This document shows, piece after piece, positions 49,178 to 61,460 of a stretch of DNA of 64,000 nucleotides; the first letter of the stretch is position 1, and each line of letters opens with the position of its first letter. The stretch comes from Mactra quadrangularis (taxonomy: Eukaryota; Mollusca; Bivalvia; Venerida; Mactridae). The translations under genes were made by a program, and so were the position numbers. The notes beneath the pieces are model-generated. The model did no database searches, was not told the origin of the DNA, and worked only from the letters and a program-made list of their open reading frames with translations. Where the stretch lies: positions 14,034,232 through 14,098,231 of the forward strand of contig CM046299.1 of assembly GCA_025267735.1 (NCBI GenBank), given 5' to 3'.

Positions 49178-50238
49178 TAGCTCGACTTTACGAAGTAATG
49201 TAGAGCTCTCCTACTCGCCCCAGCGTCGGCGTCGGCGTCCGCGTCCGCGTCCACACTTCTGATTAAAGTTTTTGTGCAGTAAAATACTTTCTTCTATATC
49301 TTTGTTATTTCTTAAGATATTAACTTCAAACTTTAAATATATGTTCCTTACTATCAACCACATCTCATGTGACAAGGTCCATAACTCCAAACACATTTTT
49401 TCAAGAATTATCTCCCCTTGAACTGATTGAAGTTTTTTTGCACAGATTAAAGTTTTTGTGCAGTAAAATACTTTCTTCTGTATCTTTGTTATTTCTTAAG
49501 ATATTAACTTCAAACTTTAAATATATGTTCCTTTCTATCAACCACATCTCATGTGACATGGTCCATAACTCCGAATGCATTTTTTTTCAGAATTATCTCC
49601 CCTAGAACTTAGAGTTTTCTTTAAAAAATGTTTGTTTTTACTGCAACTGTTTTATTTCTTTAGGTATTGATTTCAAACTTTAAATATATGTTCCTTATTA
49701 TCAACCACATCTCATGTGACAAGGTCCATAACTCCGAATGCATTTTTTTCAGAATTATCTCCCCTTGAACTTATAGTTTTCTTTAATAAATATTTGTTTT
49801 TACTGCAACTGTTTTATTTCTTTAGGTATTGACTTTAAATATATGTTTCTTATTATCAACCACATCTCATGTGACAAGGTTCATAACTCCAAATATATTT
49901 TTTTCAGAATTATCTCCCCTTGAAATTAGAGTTTTCTTTAAAAAATGTTTGTTTTTACTGCAACTGTTTTATTTCTTCAGGTATTGACTTCAAACTTTAG
50001 ATATATGTTCCTTATTATCAACCACATCTCATGTGACAAGATTCATAACTCCTTATACATTTTTTCAGAGTTATCCCCCTTGAACTTATAGTTTTCTATT
50101 TATTTCTTTTTTTTTCTTTGAATTTGTTAAGTTTATATTTTCAAATTTTAAAATATGTATGTTCCTTATCATCAACCACATCTCCTGTGACAAACACTTA
50201 CTAAGTCGAGCATGCTGTCTCCTCTGACAGCTCTTGTT
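49178..50238. mobile_element. 1.06-kb inverted-end element with internal tandem repeats
   Basis: Ends AGCTCGACTTTACGAAGTAA (49180) and ...CTTACTAAGTCGAGC (about 50214) are inverted, with GAGCTCTCC / GACAGCTC just beside them. The interior has six diverged repeats of about 160-180 bp, each containing ATCAACCACATCTC (49359, 49541, 49702, 49858, 50019, 50175), and a run of GTCGGC/GTCCGC at 49226-49252. ORFs across it follow the repeats and are not genes. Confidence 0.65.
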
Positions 50239-50747
50239 GTATTAATTACTCGGATACTCAAGATTGTTATACTTTGTCATTCAATTTATATATTTTAATT
50301 GTATACTCCTTTGCATGTCTCATTTACTCAGTTATATTCATACCATGAATTACTTTAATTAATTGAATTAATTGCTTGTTAGAGCTTTTTTGTGGTTATG
50401 CTAAATCAAGGACCCTGTATAACAGGCCCTTGGCTAAATTTTGCTTGCTTTGGTATTTATTAAGTATCTTATATTATTGTTTTGATTTAATACGTATTTC
50501 ATTGAAAAAAATATATAAAAAAATGTATTATTGTGATCTCTTGACGGATGTTGTCATGGAAACTGTACAAAAATATTTTATCTGTGTTTATATTAAACAA
50601 TAAAGAAATATCATTCAGTTTTCATCAAATCCAGTCGGAATGTAAAAAAAAAATGGCATATTTAGTCACTACAATGTCATCGCGTCACATATACTTAAGT
50701 TTCAACAATATAACTAGCCTGTTGGCAAGTTTATAGTTTATTCTTAC

Positions 50748-51010
50748 ATTGTGCTTAAAGTTTGACCCCGATCTGACCTTTATGCAAGAATATTCATTTC
50801 ATAGAATATGAATGTAGTATTAATGCTGGATACCCATCAGAGTATATTGTCATGTTATTATTACACAGGGATTAATTTAAAAAATATATTAAAGCGTACA
50901 AGTGATCCAAGTGTAGAATAGGCGCGGTATTGATTTTCGTTGGGATATGTGTAGATGATTATTAGATGCAAATGTGAAAAGTCGGATCAGGGTCAAACTT
51001 TATGCACAAT
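50748..51010. mobile_element. 263-bp MITE (ATTGTGC.TAAAGTTTGACC ends)
   Basis: About 33-35 bp inverted ends: ATTGTGCTTAAAGTTTGACC at 50748 and its complement GGTCAAACTTTATGCACAAT ending at 51010, with GATCTGAC/GTCGGATC continuing inward. Confidence 0.7.
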
Positions 51011-52288
51011 ACCATTTATGTATGTTAAATGCTCTGATTTGTAAGGTTGCCAATTTATTTGACTGCACAGTATACTTTCTGAAGAATGTATACATAGCAT
51101 AATTATAATAAACTTGAAATAGACATTTGTTGTCACTTGTAGGATGAACTTGTTTAGAATACTTTTGTGATAAAATAATTTACAAATGTATTTGTGAGAA
51201 ATTATGAATTAACAGTTACATAATATTGGACTTTGTGATAACGTTTTGTTCATAATGGAATAAAATATATTATATAACAACTAGTTGTTAGTTTTAAATG
51301 AGCTTTTATTGATACATTATCTGGAAACTGTTGTGCTAAATACAGTGCCATGCAAAATTACCTTTACATTTGTAAAAAGCTGAGTTTATCAATAATACTA
51401 TTTAAATTTATTTTAGATGTATTGATGCACTAGGATTGTAATAGTAGATTGAAACATTTTAAAAGGGAGTAATGATACTTCATACAATTGTAAGTTTTAA
51501 ACGTGTGCAATTGTGAATTTATCTAAAGCAATGTTTTTAATTTTTCAAGTATTGGTAAAAACAATACAAATCACACATTTACAAAATGTAAAGATAATTA
51601 TGGACGGCACTACCACTGTACAGCCAACAAGAACAACCAACAAATTTAAGAAGTGAGACTCACAAACATCGACAATCATACATAACAAAGTCACATCAGT
51701 TGTGACACACCATAGAGTCTGCTCATTACATTATAAAGACCACTATGTATACAGGAACTTAATGCTCACAGACTATAGTTTACATTGTACAGAATGATAC
51801 AAGCCTCCTAGCAAAACTTTTTAAAAACGCCTTTATTTCTGCAAAAATCCTTCAACTCAATCAATTTTAAGTTTTTTTTCAGGGTGCTGTGTAGCAACCA
51901 GTTCTAAAACAGTTTGCTACAGTGCTTGTGTGTTATCTTTACCAAAACATTGACCATATGGGTTTGGAATCAACTGTGGACACTCTATGAAACTGTTTTT
52001 TAATCAAAATTCAGATGATAAATGGGCAACTTTTTTCTTCAATTTTAGGAAATTAACATTATTAAAGAACCTTAACTTTGAAAAAAAGATACCACCCTAC
52101 TTTTGGAAAAAAGGACTTGCTCATTTTGTGTTAGTATTTTATAACATCTTCCATTTGCAAACATAACAACCGCTGTGTTTGACACATTGTCCCAGGATTT
52201 GGAGAATTCTCAGTGATTCCCTCAGTTCTTGAAAATTGCCATTAATTGTTTTATCACAGTTAAAGACTGGGTATCCATTTTTGCTCTT
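51011..52288. other. 1.3 kb without a recognisable gene
   Basis: AT-rich single-copy sequence. AATAAA at about 51259 could be a distal polyadenylation site for a plus-strand transcript. No coding or repeat structure stands out. Confidence 0.35.
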
Positions 52289-52526
52289 TAAGGCCACAAC
52301 AAGTGGATCATTATGTTCTACGGATTTTTCTGGAAAAAAAATGGGGCAAGCGAGCGAAGAAAAAACATTAAAAAAGTCTTTATTCACTTGCTTTATATAG
52401 CGGTTTGACCAAATTTTTATGAGCGAGCGAGGAAATAAAAATATATTTTTTTTGTAAAAACCGTCAAAATTAAGGTGCTAGCGAATCCATAGAACATAAT
52501 TATGATCAATTTGTTGTGGCCTTATT
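52289..52526 (+). mobile_element. MITE with AGGCCACAACAA ends (forward copy)
   Basis: Left TAAGGCCACAACAAGTGGATC, right the complement of TAAGGCCACAACAAATTGATC; TA on both sides of AGGCC...GGCCT. The interior carries GGGGCAAGCGAGCG and GAGCGAGCGAGG. A second copy in reverse is at 54233-54455. Confidence 0.75.
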
Positions 52527-53041
52527 GGAGGACTCCTCTATGCTAAGAAGGAATCCCAGCGTAACTGACAAGGGATTCTATTGGGATCCCTGGTAAAAAC
52601 AATAAGTCAAGTGTCAAACACTGCAATCCCAGGGGCGTTTAATGGAGAATATATGGTCTATTAAGTAATTATAATAGTTTTAAGAGAGATGTAACAGACA
52701 ACCAGACAAAATAACAAGTTACAACATAAATTACGACCGCCCTTGGAAAAATAACAGGGCCTATATCAAATCACATATTTAATAACATATATTATAATTG
52801 TGTTATTTAAAGAAAGTGAGATCTACAATGTATGTAAGGATTGTTATAATTATAGTAAAATCTTTGTTGCGTGGTTATTGATGAAGGTCGTTGATAGTAA
52901 TTATTTTAAGGTGGGTCGGTACCTTACTCGGAGAAAAAACGAAAAAAATATTATGTTCACCGATTATGATAAAAGTTGGCAGGCAGATACCTTCATGCTT
53001 CTTGTTTGTTTTTCTGGTAATCTTGGCGACGTTGTCGTTTT

Positions 53042-53066
53042 TTTTCATGACGTCATGGACGTCATA
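53042..53066. promoter_or_regulatory. CRE-like cluster: two GACGTCAT motifs
   Basis: TGACGTCATGGACGTCAT holds one perfect TGACGTCA palindrome and a second GACGTCA within 18 bp. It may be a promoter element for an unseen gene, or chance; no adjacent gene was recognised. Confidence 0.25.
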
Positions 53067-53426
53067 ATGGTTCGCGCTATAAACAGGCATGCAAGTACAT
53101 TAAACACACGTATTTAAAGTATTGAATGTCCGAGGTCAATGATAATTATACCAAAATGTTTCTGAAATGTTGTTGCATACAATTATTTTGTTCCGACTAT
53201 CTAAATATCATGTCGGTCGTAAAGTTTTTACATTATATCACTGAATTCATGTTTTTCACGTCTAAAAGGTTTCACCAATTACCGAGTTAAAACGTTTATT
53301 TTCATACTAACGCAGAACAGTGGTCAAATTATTATCGCGATTTTTGAAAAGAACACTTTTTGTGTCATTTTAATGAAATAAAAAAGGAAAGTGAACGTTC
53401 TGTTTTTCACAATATCGCGTTCAAAA

Positions 53427-53709
53427 TAAAATTACTTTCATAACAACGACGTTGATATTACGTTGCGCTGACGTGACTAAAACATTGGTTGCAAAAAAGT
53501 AGAAGCGGACTTTGATAGACTTATGTTAAATTAATTTTGAACAGATCAGATGCTGTTTGTCACAAGAAATTATATAAGAACAGGAAAGAAACTACAAAAT
53601 TTAATTTACAAGAAAATTACATACATAACGCAAAATCACAAAGTCAGTGCAACGTAATATCAACAGAACAGAACATCAATATCAACGTCGTTGTTATGAA
53701 GGTAATTTT
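53427..53709. repeat. Inverted repeat with about 45-bp arms
   Basis: AAATTACTTTCATAACAACG...TTACGTTGCGCTGAC (53427-53473) is the complement of GTCAGTGCAACGTAATATCAAC...GTTGTTATGAAGGTAATTTT (53643-53709). The right arm has about 22 extra bases that duplicate its own ATCAATATCAAC. Probably a MITE. Confidence 0.6.
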
Positions 53710-54046
53710 AATCTTGTACTCAGAGGTTATCCAGATTCTTGATCGAAATTCTTAATAACCTTCACTGTCGTCTGCTTGATTAACACAAGCTTAGGACACA
53801 CACAAGGACTCAAAAATTACGTCACTTCCGCTCTTTGTTTATGAACTTTATTCGATGTTATTGTAATAAAGTTTATGTGTTTAATTATTAAGTAAATTTA
53901 ACACTTGTATTGTTGTTTCCTATTTTATATTAAATTAGTAAATCATTTGTTTTATTCACGAAGCATTTCATATTTCAATGTTTTACTAGGCCCCTCCTTA
54001 CATAGTGTAGGTTATGCGAGTAAAGGTTATTATACAGTATTGGTTA

Positions 54047-54232
54047 TTATACAGTGTTTTTATAATGATATTTAAACTTTGTTTGAACTCGGTTATGAAA
54101 GTCTTGAAAATGCTGCATCTCTTTGCTTCCTAGAAATACTTTCTCCCCAGACACGTTGATCGTGTATGCTTTGCTTTCATATACAGAGAAACCTGTCTTA
54201 GATAGCCGGACAATGCACTCCCAAACATGATA
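54047..54232 (-). CDS. Candidate minus-strand exon abutting a MITE
   Basis: A frame of about 61 codons with protein-like composition (contains KTGFSVYESKAYTINVSG and FHNRVQTKFKYHY) ends in TAA at 54047-54049. At its upstream side it runs straight into the MITE at 54233, so any acceptor was either disrupted or is the weak GGGAG just inside. No similarity recognised; may be a decayed exon or chance. Confidence 0.2.
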   Translation of the reverse strand, partial: YHVWECIVRLSKTGFSVYESKAYTINVSGEKVFLGSKEMQHFQDFHNRVQTKFKYHYKNTV

Positions 54233-54455
54233 AGGCCACAACAAATTGATCATATGTTCTATGGATTCGCTCGCACCTTAATTTTGACGACTTTTACAAA
54301 AAAATATTTTTATTTCCTCGCTCGCTCATAAAAATTTGGTAAAACCGCTATATAAAACAACTGAATTAAGATTTGTTTTAAAAAAAATTCTCCGCTCGCT
54401 CGCCCCATTTTTTTCTAGAAAAATCCGTAGAACATATCATCAACTTGTTGTGGCC
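54233..54455 (-). mobile_element. MITE with AGGCCACAACAA ends (inverted copy)
   Basis: Inverse of the element at 52289-52526: AAGGCCACAACAAATTGATCA at one end and TTGTTGTGGCCT at the other, with the GCTCGCTCG interior. The two copies face each other across 1.7 kb. Confidence 0.75.
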
Positions 54456-55538
54456 TAAATTATAACATGTTGTTTAAGAATGGTGAATATCAAAACTTGG
54501 ACAAAACTTCTGCATTTGGAATTGGTATTCAAAAATTGTTTCATTTTGAGACTAGTCTACAAAACCTACAGATATTTATGCCGTGTACTTGTATTTTCTT
54601 ACCAAACTCCGAAGAGAGTCTTTTGCATTGTTTTATGTAGTGCCCACAAAAGTTTCGGGAGACGTTTTCACTTTGAAGGTCTTCTAGATAGTTTTTACTA
54701 AAAATTTGTTAACCATTTACAGTGTATATGAAGCAATGTTTTTTGTTTTGTTTTGGCTGATATTTTTATGGTTTTATTTATAATTTAGACTGCAAAAGTA
54801 ACTTACAACTTGTCAACAACGATGTATAATTTTGACCTAGTTAATTATTGTTCATTGTCCTGTAGCTCGTTTATGATAATACGAGCCATTGTTTACATGG
54901 AATATCGTGTACATTAGTTTCAGGTTATCGTAAACGACCTTTACCGATCTGATTAAAACTTGATCTAAAAGTCTCTGCTCGCCAACTCGCTAATTTACAA
55001 CAGCGTTCTTATCTGTTTACGGACTCCGAGATTGTTCCCCTACTTAACATATCTAATGTCATTAATTAGGATCCTGTCTCTTATATGTATAATATCATAT
55101 TATTTCATTAAAACATGTAGTTGTTATGTGTATTGTTATTTTGTAAACTAAATTATGTACTACATGAACATACTTGCCTTGAAAAAGTATCTGTTTTGTT
55201 CTGTTTTCTGCTCTTAAAACACTTTTTTGTGGAAAAGAGTTGCATTGATCATGGGTTTGTTGGTTTTGGGATGTCATATACTAAAACTTGTGATGCATTC
55301 ATTAGATTTGTTTCTATTTTATCACCAACCATAATTACTAAATGTATTAAAATAATGGTTCTTCAAAAACAATATTGAAATTTATGAAATTTTGGTACAT
55401 TTCATGCTCTCCAAAAGTTTGATGGGTACTGTATGCAATAGACAAATTGTAATTGCAATTAAAACATCTTTAAGGGCTAATTCTTACACCAGAGTGAAGA
55501 TAGAAAAGTGTCGACATGTGTTTTACTCTAGGAAACAG
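54456..55538. other. 1.1 kb without a recognisable gene
   Basis: AT-rich. A 73-codon and an 85-codon frame on the plus strand show no similarity, motif or splice support. A palindrome-like GTAGCTCGTTTATGATAATACGAGCC is at about 54863. Confidence 0.35.
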
Positions 55539-55703
55539 ACGCGTAGGAGCTGGGGCCGCAGCCGCGGTCCCAATATTCTGGCAAAGAGCTGGAAATCGAG
55601 TTTCAAAGGCTTACATTCACAAAACATTTCGACCGGCGGGAGGGGACACCCATCCTGTACCCACCCTATCTACGGCCCCAATATTCATGTTCCTCCTACG
55701 CGC
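55539..55703. mobile_element. GC-rich MITE (GCGTAGGAG...CTCCTACGC)
   Basis: The ends ACGCGTAGGAG and CTCCTACGCGCC are inverted. The inside is unusually GC-rich for the region and repeats CCCAATATTC. Two overlapping open frames (107 and 63 codons) result from its composition. Confidence 0.55.
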
Positions 55704-56080
55704 CTAAGAAATTAGCAGTGCCACCTGTATGGTTTTAACCCGGTACCTATTGTTTCTTATGAGTATGTAATGCTTACAGTTGCCGTAGTATACCGTCACG
55801 ATATACCGTGGCAGCCCTTAAAAGAAAATATAAACTTATTTTGTTACAGAATTGATAGTTTGTTCATGGCATATAATTTTGCGCTGACGATTCCAACCGT
55901 CAAGGTTGAATTTCAGTAATGTCTAGTAATAATTACAGTGTTAACCGGCTGTAGCGTCAAATGTCACATGGTGTTTTAGTAAATGTATGATGCAATTAAC
56001 ACATAAAAACGTAGCACTTAATGGAAAACGTAGTCTGAATCAGAACTTCCTGTTATGCAGATATAAAAACATTCATGGTA

Positions 56081-56381
56081 CAGGGGCGGATCCAGGATTT
56101 TTTTCTAGAGGGGGGGGGGGGGGGGGCGAACTTTTCTAGGGGGATCCGAACCTCGAACCACAACCACATTATGCACATTTTGCAGAAAAAATGCAACATA
56201 TTGATAATAAAAACTACATAACCATTAAATCTATGTTAAGCACCGAGAAAAATTGCTTCATACTACTTACAAATGACTTACAAGCAAGAAATACACTAAT
56301 GGACATGTACATTTTCCAAATTCTAGGGGGGAGAGTCAGGACCCCCCTGAAACCCCCCCCTCCCCGCTGGATCCGCCCATG
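56081..56381 (+). mobile_element. 301-bp MITE (CAGGGGCGGATCCAG ends) with long G run
   Basis: Left CAGGGGCGGATCCAGG, right CTGGATCCGCCCATG. Contains a G run of about 18 near 56109 and a C run near 56352. The same family occurs inverted at 61285-61460 and as a fragment in each tandem unit (7063-7164). Confidence 0.75.
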
Positions 56382-57263
56382 TGTAATGTCAATATAGGCA
56401 TTAAACTGTCATTATCAGAGACCTGCTGACAAAGCGTTGCTGATTTTTTTATTTGAAATATGTGAACGAGCAGCTTGAAGTACCAGACATGTGCTACTTT
56501 AATCTTTATCGTCTGCAGGAAACTTTAGTCTTTACTTGTTTTTTGTCTCTATTGCTTCGCTTGTTTTCTACATTGCTGTTTATAGTTTCTTGATTTTTGC
56601 TGGGAGAAGCTGGTCATATAACGACGTCTGTTGTTTCTTTGTGTTTGTGAAACAATGTTTTGCCTCTGACATTTAAATTATTATGTCTTTGTTCTTAGCA
56701 TGTACTGGTTTGGTTGATTCTTTACTGATTTGTTAGTTTGAAACTACATGGCAGATGTTATATTTTGTAAGAAACTTCATCTAGGGTTAAATGGCTTTGA
56801 TCCATTTGTAGAACATCCGCCTTAGAATTCCAAGAACCTGGGTTTCCAGGAATGGAATATTTATATTGTATATTGTCTTAAGCAAAAGAAAATCTGTCAT
56901 TTCTGCCCCTACGTAGGTGTCAATGCATACTTATATGATCATTGAATTGAAAGCGATTTTGATACATCAAAAATAATATTATTTGGTTCCCATACAACCC
57001 CTAACTTCCAAATTCGTAGAAAGTTCGGGTGTTCCCTGGCTATAGCATGGTCAAGAAAATATTTCTGACCGTTGAAAAATAAATATTGGTATTTCTACAG
57101 AAAGAATAACAAAGTGTCTAACAGACTCATAAATCTTCTGTCAACCTCTCAGAATTATAGATAATTCATTGTTAAATTTATAGGTTTAGTGTTGGGAAAG
57201 GTCTTCAACTCTATCCCTGAAAATATCTGTATCAATCACAGACTCCTAGTCACTACACGTTTA
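56382..57263. other. 0.9 kb without a recognisable gene
   Basis: Single-copy, AT-rich. I see no open frame, RNA gene or repeat worth a call. Confidence 0.35.
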
Positions 57264-57405
57264 CATGGGTGAAAGTTCAACATTTTCAAAATCCTGAAAT
57301 TTCCAAATTTCATGTTTTTAAGGCCACATTACCATATGGAATGAACCCTTTCTCTGTTCCAAAAATCCTGAACTTCAGGATCAGTCCTGAAAACTTTTAC
57401 CCATG
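57264..57405. mobile_element. 142-bp inverted-end element
   Basis: CATGGGTGAAAGTT at the left and AACTTTTACCCATG at the right are inverted; inside, several AATCCTGAA phrases recur. Probable small MITE. Confidence 0.45.
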
Positions 57406-57604
57406 CGTTTATCACATATAACTAATGGTACCGTATGTTTTATCCATTTCTCAATACCGGAAGACAACTTCATGGGACGAATAGGTTAAAAGTTGGCTTA
57501 GACAGCTGCGCCGAAAAAGTTAAAGTGAGGTTTTAAGTCTGCTTCCATATTCATGCAAACATATTTAGTCCCATTAACAGTTGTGCACGATAACCCTTGA
57601 TCAT

Positions 57605-57765
57605 TGAAATCCCCTTCAGGCAGGTGACCCCTCTCAGTACCTATTTACACCTGACGTGGCGTGAAACAACCGTCGGTAAATTTCTTGCTAAAGGAACTTT
57701 GAAGTGCCCCCAGTGGGGTTTGGAGCTCGATCCTACCCTTGGACCACTTCTCCTACAAAAAAGTG
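57605..57765 (-). mobile_element. Degraded tRNA-derived repeat
   Basis: TATTTACACCTGACGTGGCG, CAACCGTCGGTAAATTTCTTGCTAAAGGAA and a GGAGCTCGATCCTACC B-box-like phrase follow the pattern of a widespread invertebrate SINE read backwards. Strongly decayed. Open frames on both strands here are spurious. Confidence 0.35.
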
Positions 57766-58847
57766 GTCTTAATATAGGGGCACTTTTTCTTCTCAAGTTA
57801 ATGACTTGTGACTTTAAATTCGAATGAACTTGCAATAGTCATGTAGTCATAATAACTATATAGCAAAAACTTGACTGTTGTTTAAAGTGTTGAAGTCTTA
57901 TCCATGTATACGTTAGTTGTATGAAAAATCTACATTATAACAATGTTTACTGACCTATATATGTCTAGATATGATAACTGTTCCTCTACTTTAATATTTG
58001 TACTTTTATCTTTGTTACCGACGAGACAAGGACATAACCTTAAACTTCATAAGTATATAGAACTCTATATAGTGCCCTCATAAAGTCCTATATTATGAAA
58101 TGTTACTTTATTTTCAATTTGTAAGCCCTTTATAATTTACTGCTTTGTGAAAAGGCTTGTTTGAATAACTGAGATTTGACTTACAGATCATGATAAGAAA
58201 GTACATATTGATTTATATATCTAATATATTATGCCAAATTAAGATACAGGAGTAGATCTTAGGGGAATATATTGCAATGTGTATTGCTTTTTGCATAGAC
58301 ATGCAAAGCAGGAATTAGTACACAAAACCCAATGATGCCAGTGTGGCATCAACCGGATTCATAAACTAAACTCAAGTGTATGTAACTGCTATAAATGCAT
58401 GAAACTTATTTAATACGCCCTAGTAGACGACTCTGCTCATTTTAGTTGATATACCCGACAAATAAAGCTTTTGTATGCTATTTTGTCCGCCATTTTGAAT
58501 TCTGAGAATAAACAAAAGGTACCAAAAAATTGCATCAAATAAAATAACATATATTGTTACACCAGTTTTAGCTCTTTGAATAATCAGACAGACTATGATA
58601 AAGATGGATTTATTATACATTAATCAGCTATCATCCGCCATTTTGACCGCCATCTTGGATTTTGGGAGTTGCCCAAGAGTGCCGAAGATGTATCATCCAG
58701 TTCCGTAAACAGCAGTGTCTTATAGCTTCAAGAAAATGCAAAAACATATTCTACATCCTTCCGTGCACGGTTCTTTCGACTTTTTGTTGTTTATATACAG
58801 GACTAACATGCATCGTCTTAATTGATTAACATTCTACACATGCATGT
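57766..58847. other. 1.1 kb without a recognisable gene
   Basis: AT-rich. CCGCCATTTTGA/CCGCCATCTTGGA phrases recur at about 58488, 58634 and 58649 as a short repeat. No gene seen. Confidence 0.35.
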
Positions 58848-58863
58848 ATATAGATTTTTCAAA

Positions 58864-59223
58864 TTATCTCTTGTACAAATGTTTGAATGATTTGTGTAAA
58901 ATTATGAGTTTCTCTTTTATGGTTGGGTTTAACACCATTGAAACATATTGTATAGGTTAAATCACGGGCCTTCACGGCGGTCAGTCAACCTACTCCCGGT
59001 TCCTAGAAAGGCTAAATCTCTGAAGTTAGCTGTTAATCAGGTACTAGGCACATAATTCCGTCAGTGACTGACAATTTCCATAAATGATTTAGAATCAGTG
59101 ATAGGAGGAAGAATCGCCGTAAACATTATCTCATGACCAAGCTCCACGAAAGTATGTCCCGCCCGGGAATTGAACCTACGACCCCTTGATCAGTAGAATT
59201 GCGCGTTACCGACTGAGCTAGCC
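58864..59223 (-). mobile_element. Full-length tRNA-derived SINE (360 bp) with 16-bp target duplication
   Basis: On the minus strand it starts GGCTAGCTCAGTCGG (A box) and has GGTTCAATTCCC (B box) about 45 bases on, the pol III promoter of a tRNA-like head. A central domain follows (AGAGATTTAGCCTTTC, TTGACTGACCGCCG), then a tail region with TTAAACCCAACC. It is flanked by exact 16-bp repeats ATATAGATTTTTCAAA at 58848-58863 and 59224-59239, which proves retroposition and fixes both ends. The head is not a working tRNA: the anticodon stem does not pair well. Confidence 0.9.
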
Positions 59224-59390
59224 ATATAGATTTTTCAAAGGAAGTACTGATCACCATTAAATTCATTTCATGCTACATTTGCAACATTTTAATGCAAGTA
59301 TTAAGATAATCTGCTACTATAAGGACCATCAAATTAATGGTCTTAATTGTGGAACAGTCTTGGTATAAAGACCTTTTCTTCTCACATTTA

Positions 59391-60037
<647 letters not shown>

Positions 60038-60211
60038 TGCGGTCATCCATTCAACCACGGACTCTACAGTCCGCTCCTTTACTATGAATTGTGTCCAACG
60101 TACAATAATTCTACGTTCCGACTGCGTATTGAGAATCTTAGAGGATATTAATGGGTACCCTAAACTGTGTGATATAGTTTCTTGTCTGTTTAAAAGATTA
60201 GCAACAGCCAT
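60038..60211 (-). CDS. Candidate first coding exon of a minus-strand gene (58 codons)
   Basis: ATG at 60211-60209 opens 58 codons ending exactly at GCA|GTGAGT, a good splice donor at 60037, phase 0. Unspliced, it would stop five codons later. The peptide (starts MAVANLLNRQETISHS) is mixed in composition, with a helix-like stretch WTQFIVKERTVESVVEWM. I do not recognise it and saw no matching second exon downstream (below 60 kb). Confidence 0.3.
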
Positions 60212-60942
60212 TAAGCATATTTAAGCTAGCTTAATGGCCTTTTCAGCGGTAATCGCCATAAATGTTACCTATTTGCCAATAAATGTTTCGTTCTGTGCTA
60301 GCAGTGCTTTGATTTTATAACAAAAAACGTCTGCAATCCAATCTTCGTCGACCACTGACTGTATCCTTGCTTTTAGAAACTTAAAACTAGACGCAAACAT
60401 TTCATAAGTGTAAGGACACGATATTTAAACCACTCGCCCACGTAGGTTGGTTTTAAGATGGCACAAGCTGAGGGAATTATTCAATATGTACATTTACACG
60501 TATATGGATTTTTACAGTAATTAAACCATTGTAAGTTTCTTGTTTTACGAAAATAATGTTGTAAATTAAAATGTTATTTGAGAATTTCTGTTGCTGTAAA
60601 ATGTCATGGTTGGCAAGGCGTCTTTAAATAAATTCTAGGAAAGGATCATAAAATAAAGTACAATGTAACTGGCATTTGAAAACTGATAAATTTCACACCG
60701 TTGTATTTTTAGTATTAATTAACTTTTATTCATATAGCATTTTGAGATACTGCATTCAAAAATAAAATAGGCTTTTATTACAGTAATTACAATCAATCCA
60801 TCACTTTAAGACTACAAAATATATAGTCAGATGGTTTTCAATTACAAATTATAAGGTAAACAAAAATATTTATCGCCGATTTGTCTTTACAGACATATAA
60901 TAAAATGACATCGAATATCACATAAAGTAACTACAAATGTAC
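60212..60942. other. 0.7 kb without a recognisable gene
   Basis: If the exon at 60038-60211 is real, this holds its promoter; no TATA box or clear regulatory cluster was seen. Confidence 0.3.
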
Positions 60943-61112
60943 TACAGTAAAGTTCCGCTATAAAGACCACCTTGGTTATTACAAAATCATGTGATGTTTT
61001 ATAATTTTTAAGTCCCAAATGCTCAATTTGAGAAGAAAATGTCCCTATAATAAGACCGTTTCGCTATTAAGACCACTAATTTTGATGGTCTTCTTAGCGG
61101 AACTTTACTGTA
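60943..61112. mobile_element. 170-bp MITE with long inverted ends (TACAGTAAAGTTCCGCTA)
   Basis: TACAGTAAAGTTCCGCTATA...AAGACCACC at the left and its complement TGGTCTTCTTAGCGGAACTTTACTGTA at the right, about 28 bp, with TA at both ends (Tc1/mariner-like duplication). A decayed relative may lie near 59313-59365. Confidence 0.75.
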
Positions 61113-61284
61113 CTTTTCTTTTCCTAAACAATTCCTATTGATCTAGTGAGGTTTTATCTGTAGCTCTTAATTCTCTGCACTAAATTGAGTCCAGCGGTAA
61201 ACTAGGTCGAATAATTGGTGCAGGTATTTCAGATTATGCAATTACGACTCACATGCTATTGTGGCCATTGTCTGTCAATGCATT

Positions 61285-61460
61285 TTTAAGTAGCATGAAG
61301 CAATTTTTCTCGGGGGCTAACCATAGATTTAATGGTTATGTAGTTTTGTTATCAATATGTTACATTATTCTGCAGAAAGTGTATAATGTGGTAGTGGTTC
61401 GAAAGTTTGGACCCCCTAGAAAAAGTTCGCCCCCCAGAAAAAATCCTGGATCCGCCCCTG
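61285..61460 (-). mobile_element. Partial MITE, inverted relative of 56081-56381
   Basis: Ends ATCCTGGATCCGCCCCTG at 61460 and matches the complement of 56081 to about 56275 (shared ATTAAATCTATG and TTCATACTACTTA in complement). The other half with the long C run is missing. Confidence 0.7.

Noticed and set aside
52800..53117. 105-codon plus-strand frame
   Set aside because: It has no ATG at the start, no recognisable domain, no splice support, and an equally long antisense frame overlaps it.
55392..55715. 107- and 63-codon GC-rich frames that look like an exon
   Set aside because: They lie mostly inside an inverted-end element (GCGTAGGAG...CTCCTACGC), which explains both the composition and the open frames.
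59150..59223. A tRNA gene on the minus strand
   Set aside because: A and B boxes are present, but the anticodon arm pairs poorly and the sequence is the head of a SINE with flanking 16-bp duplications.
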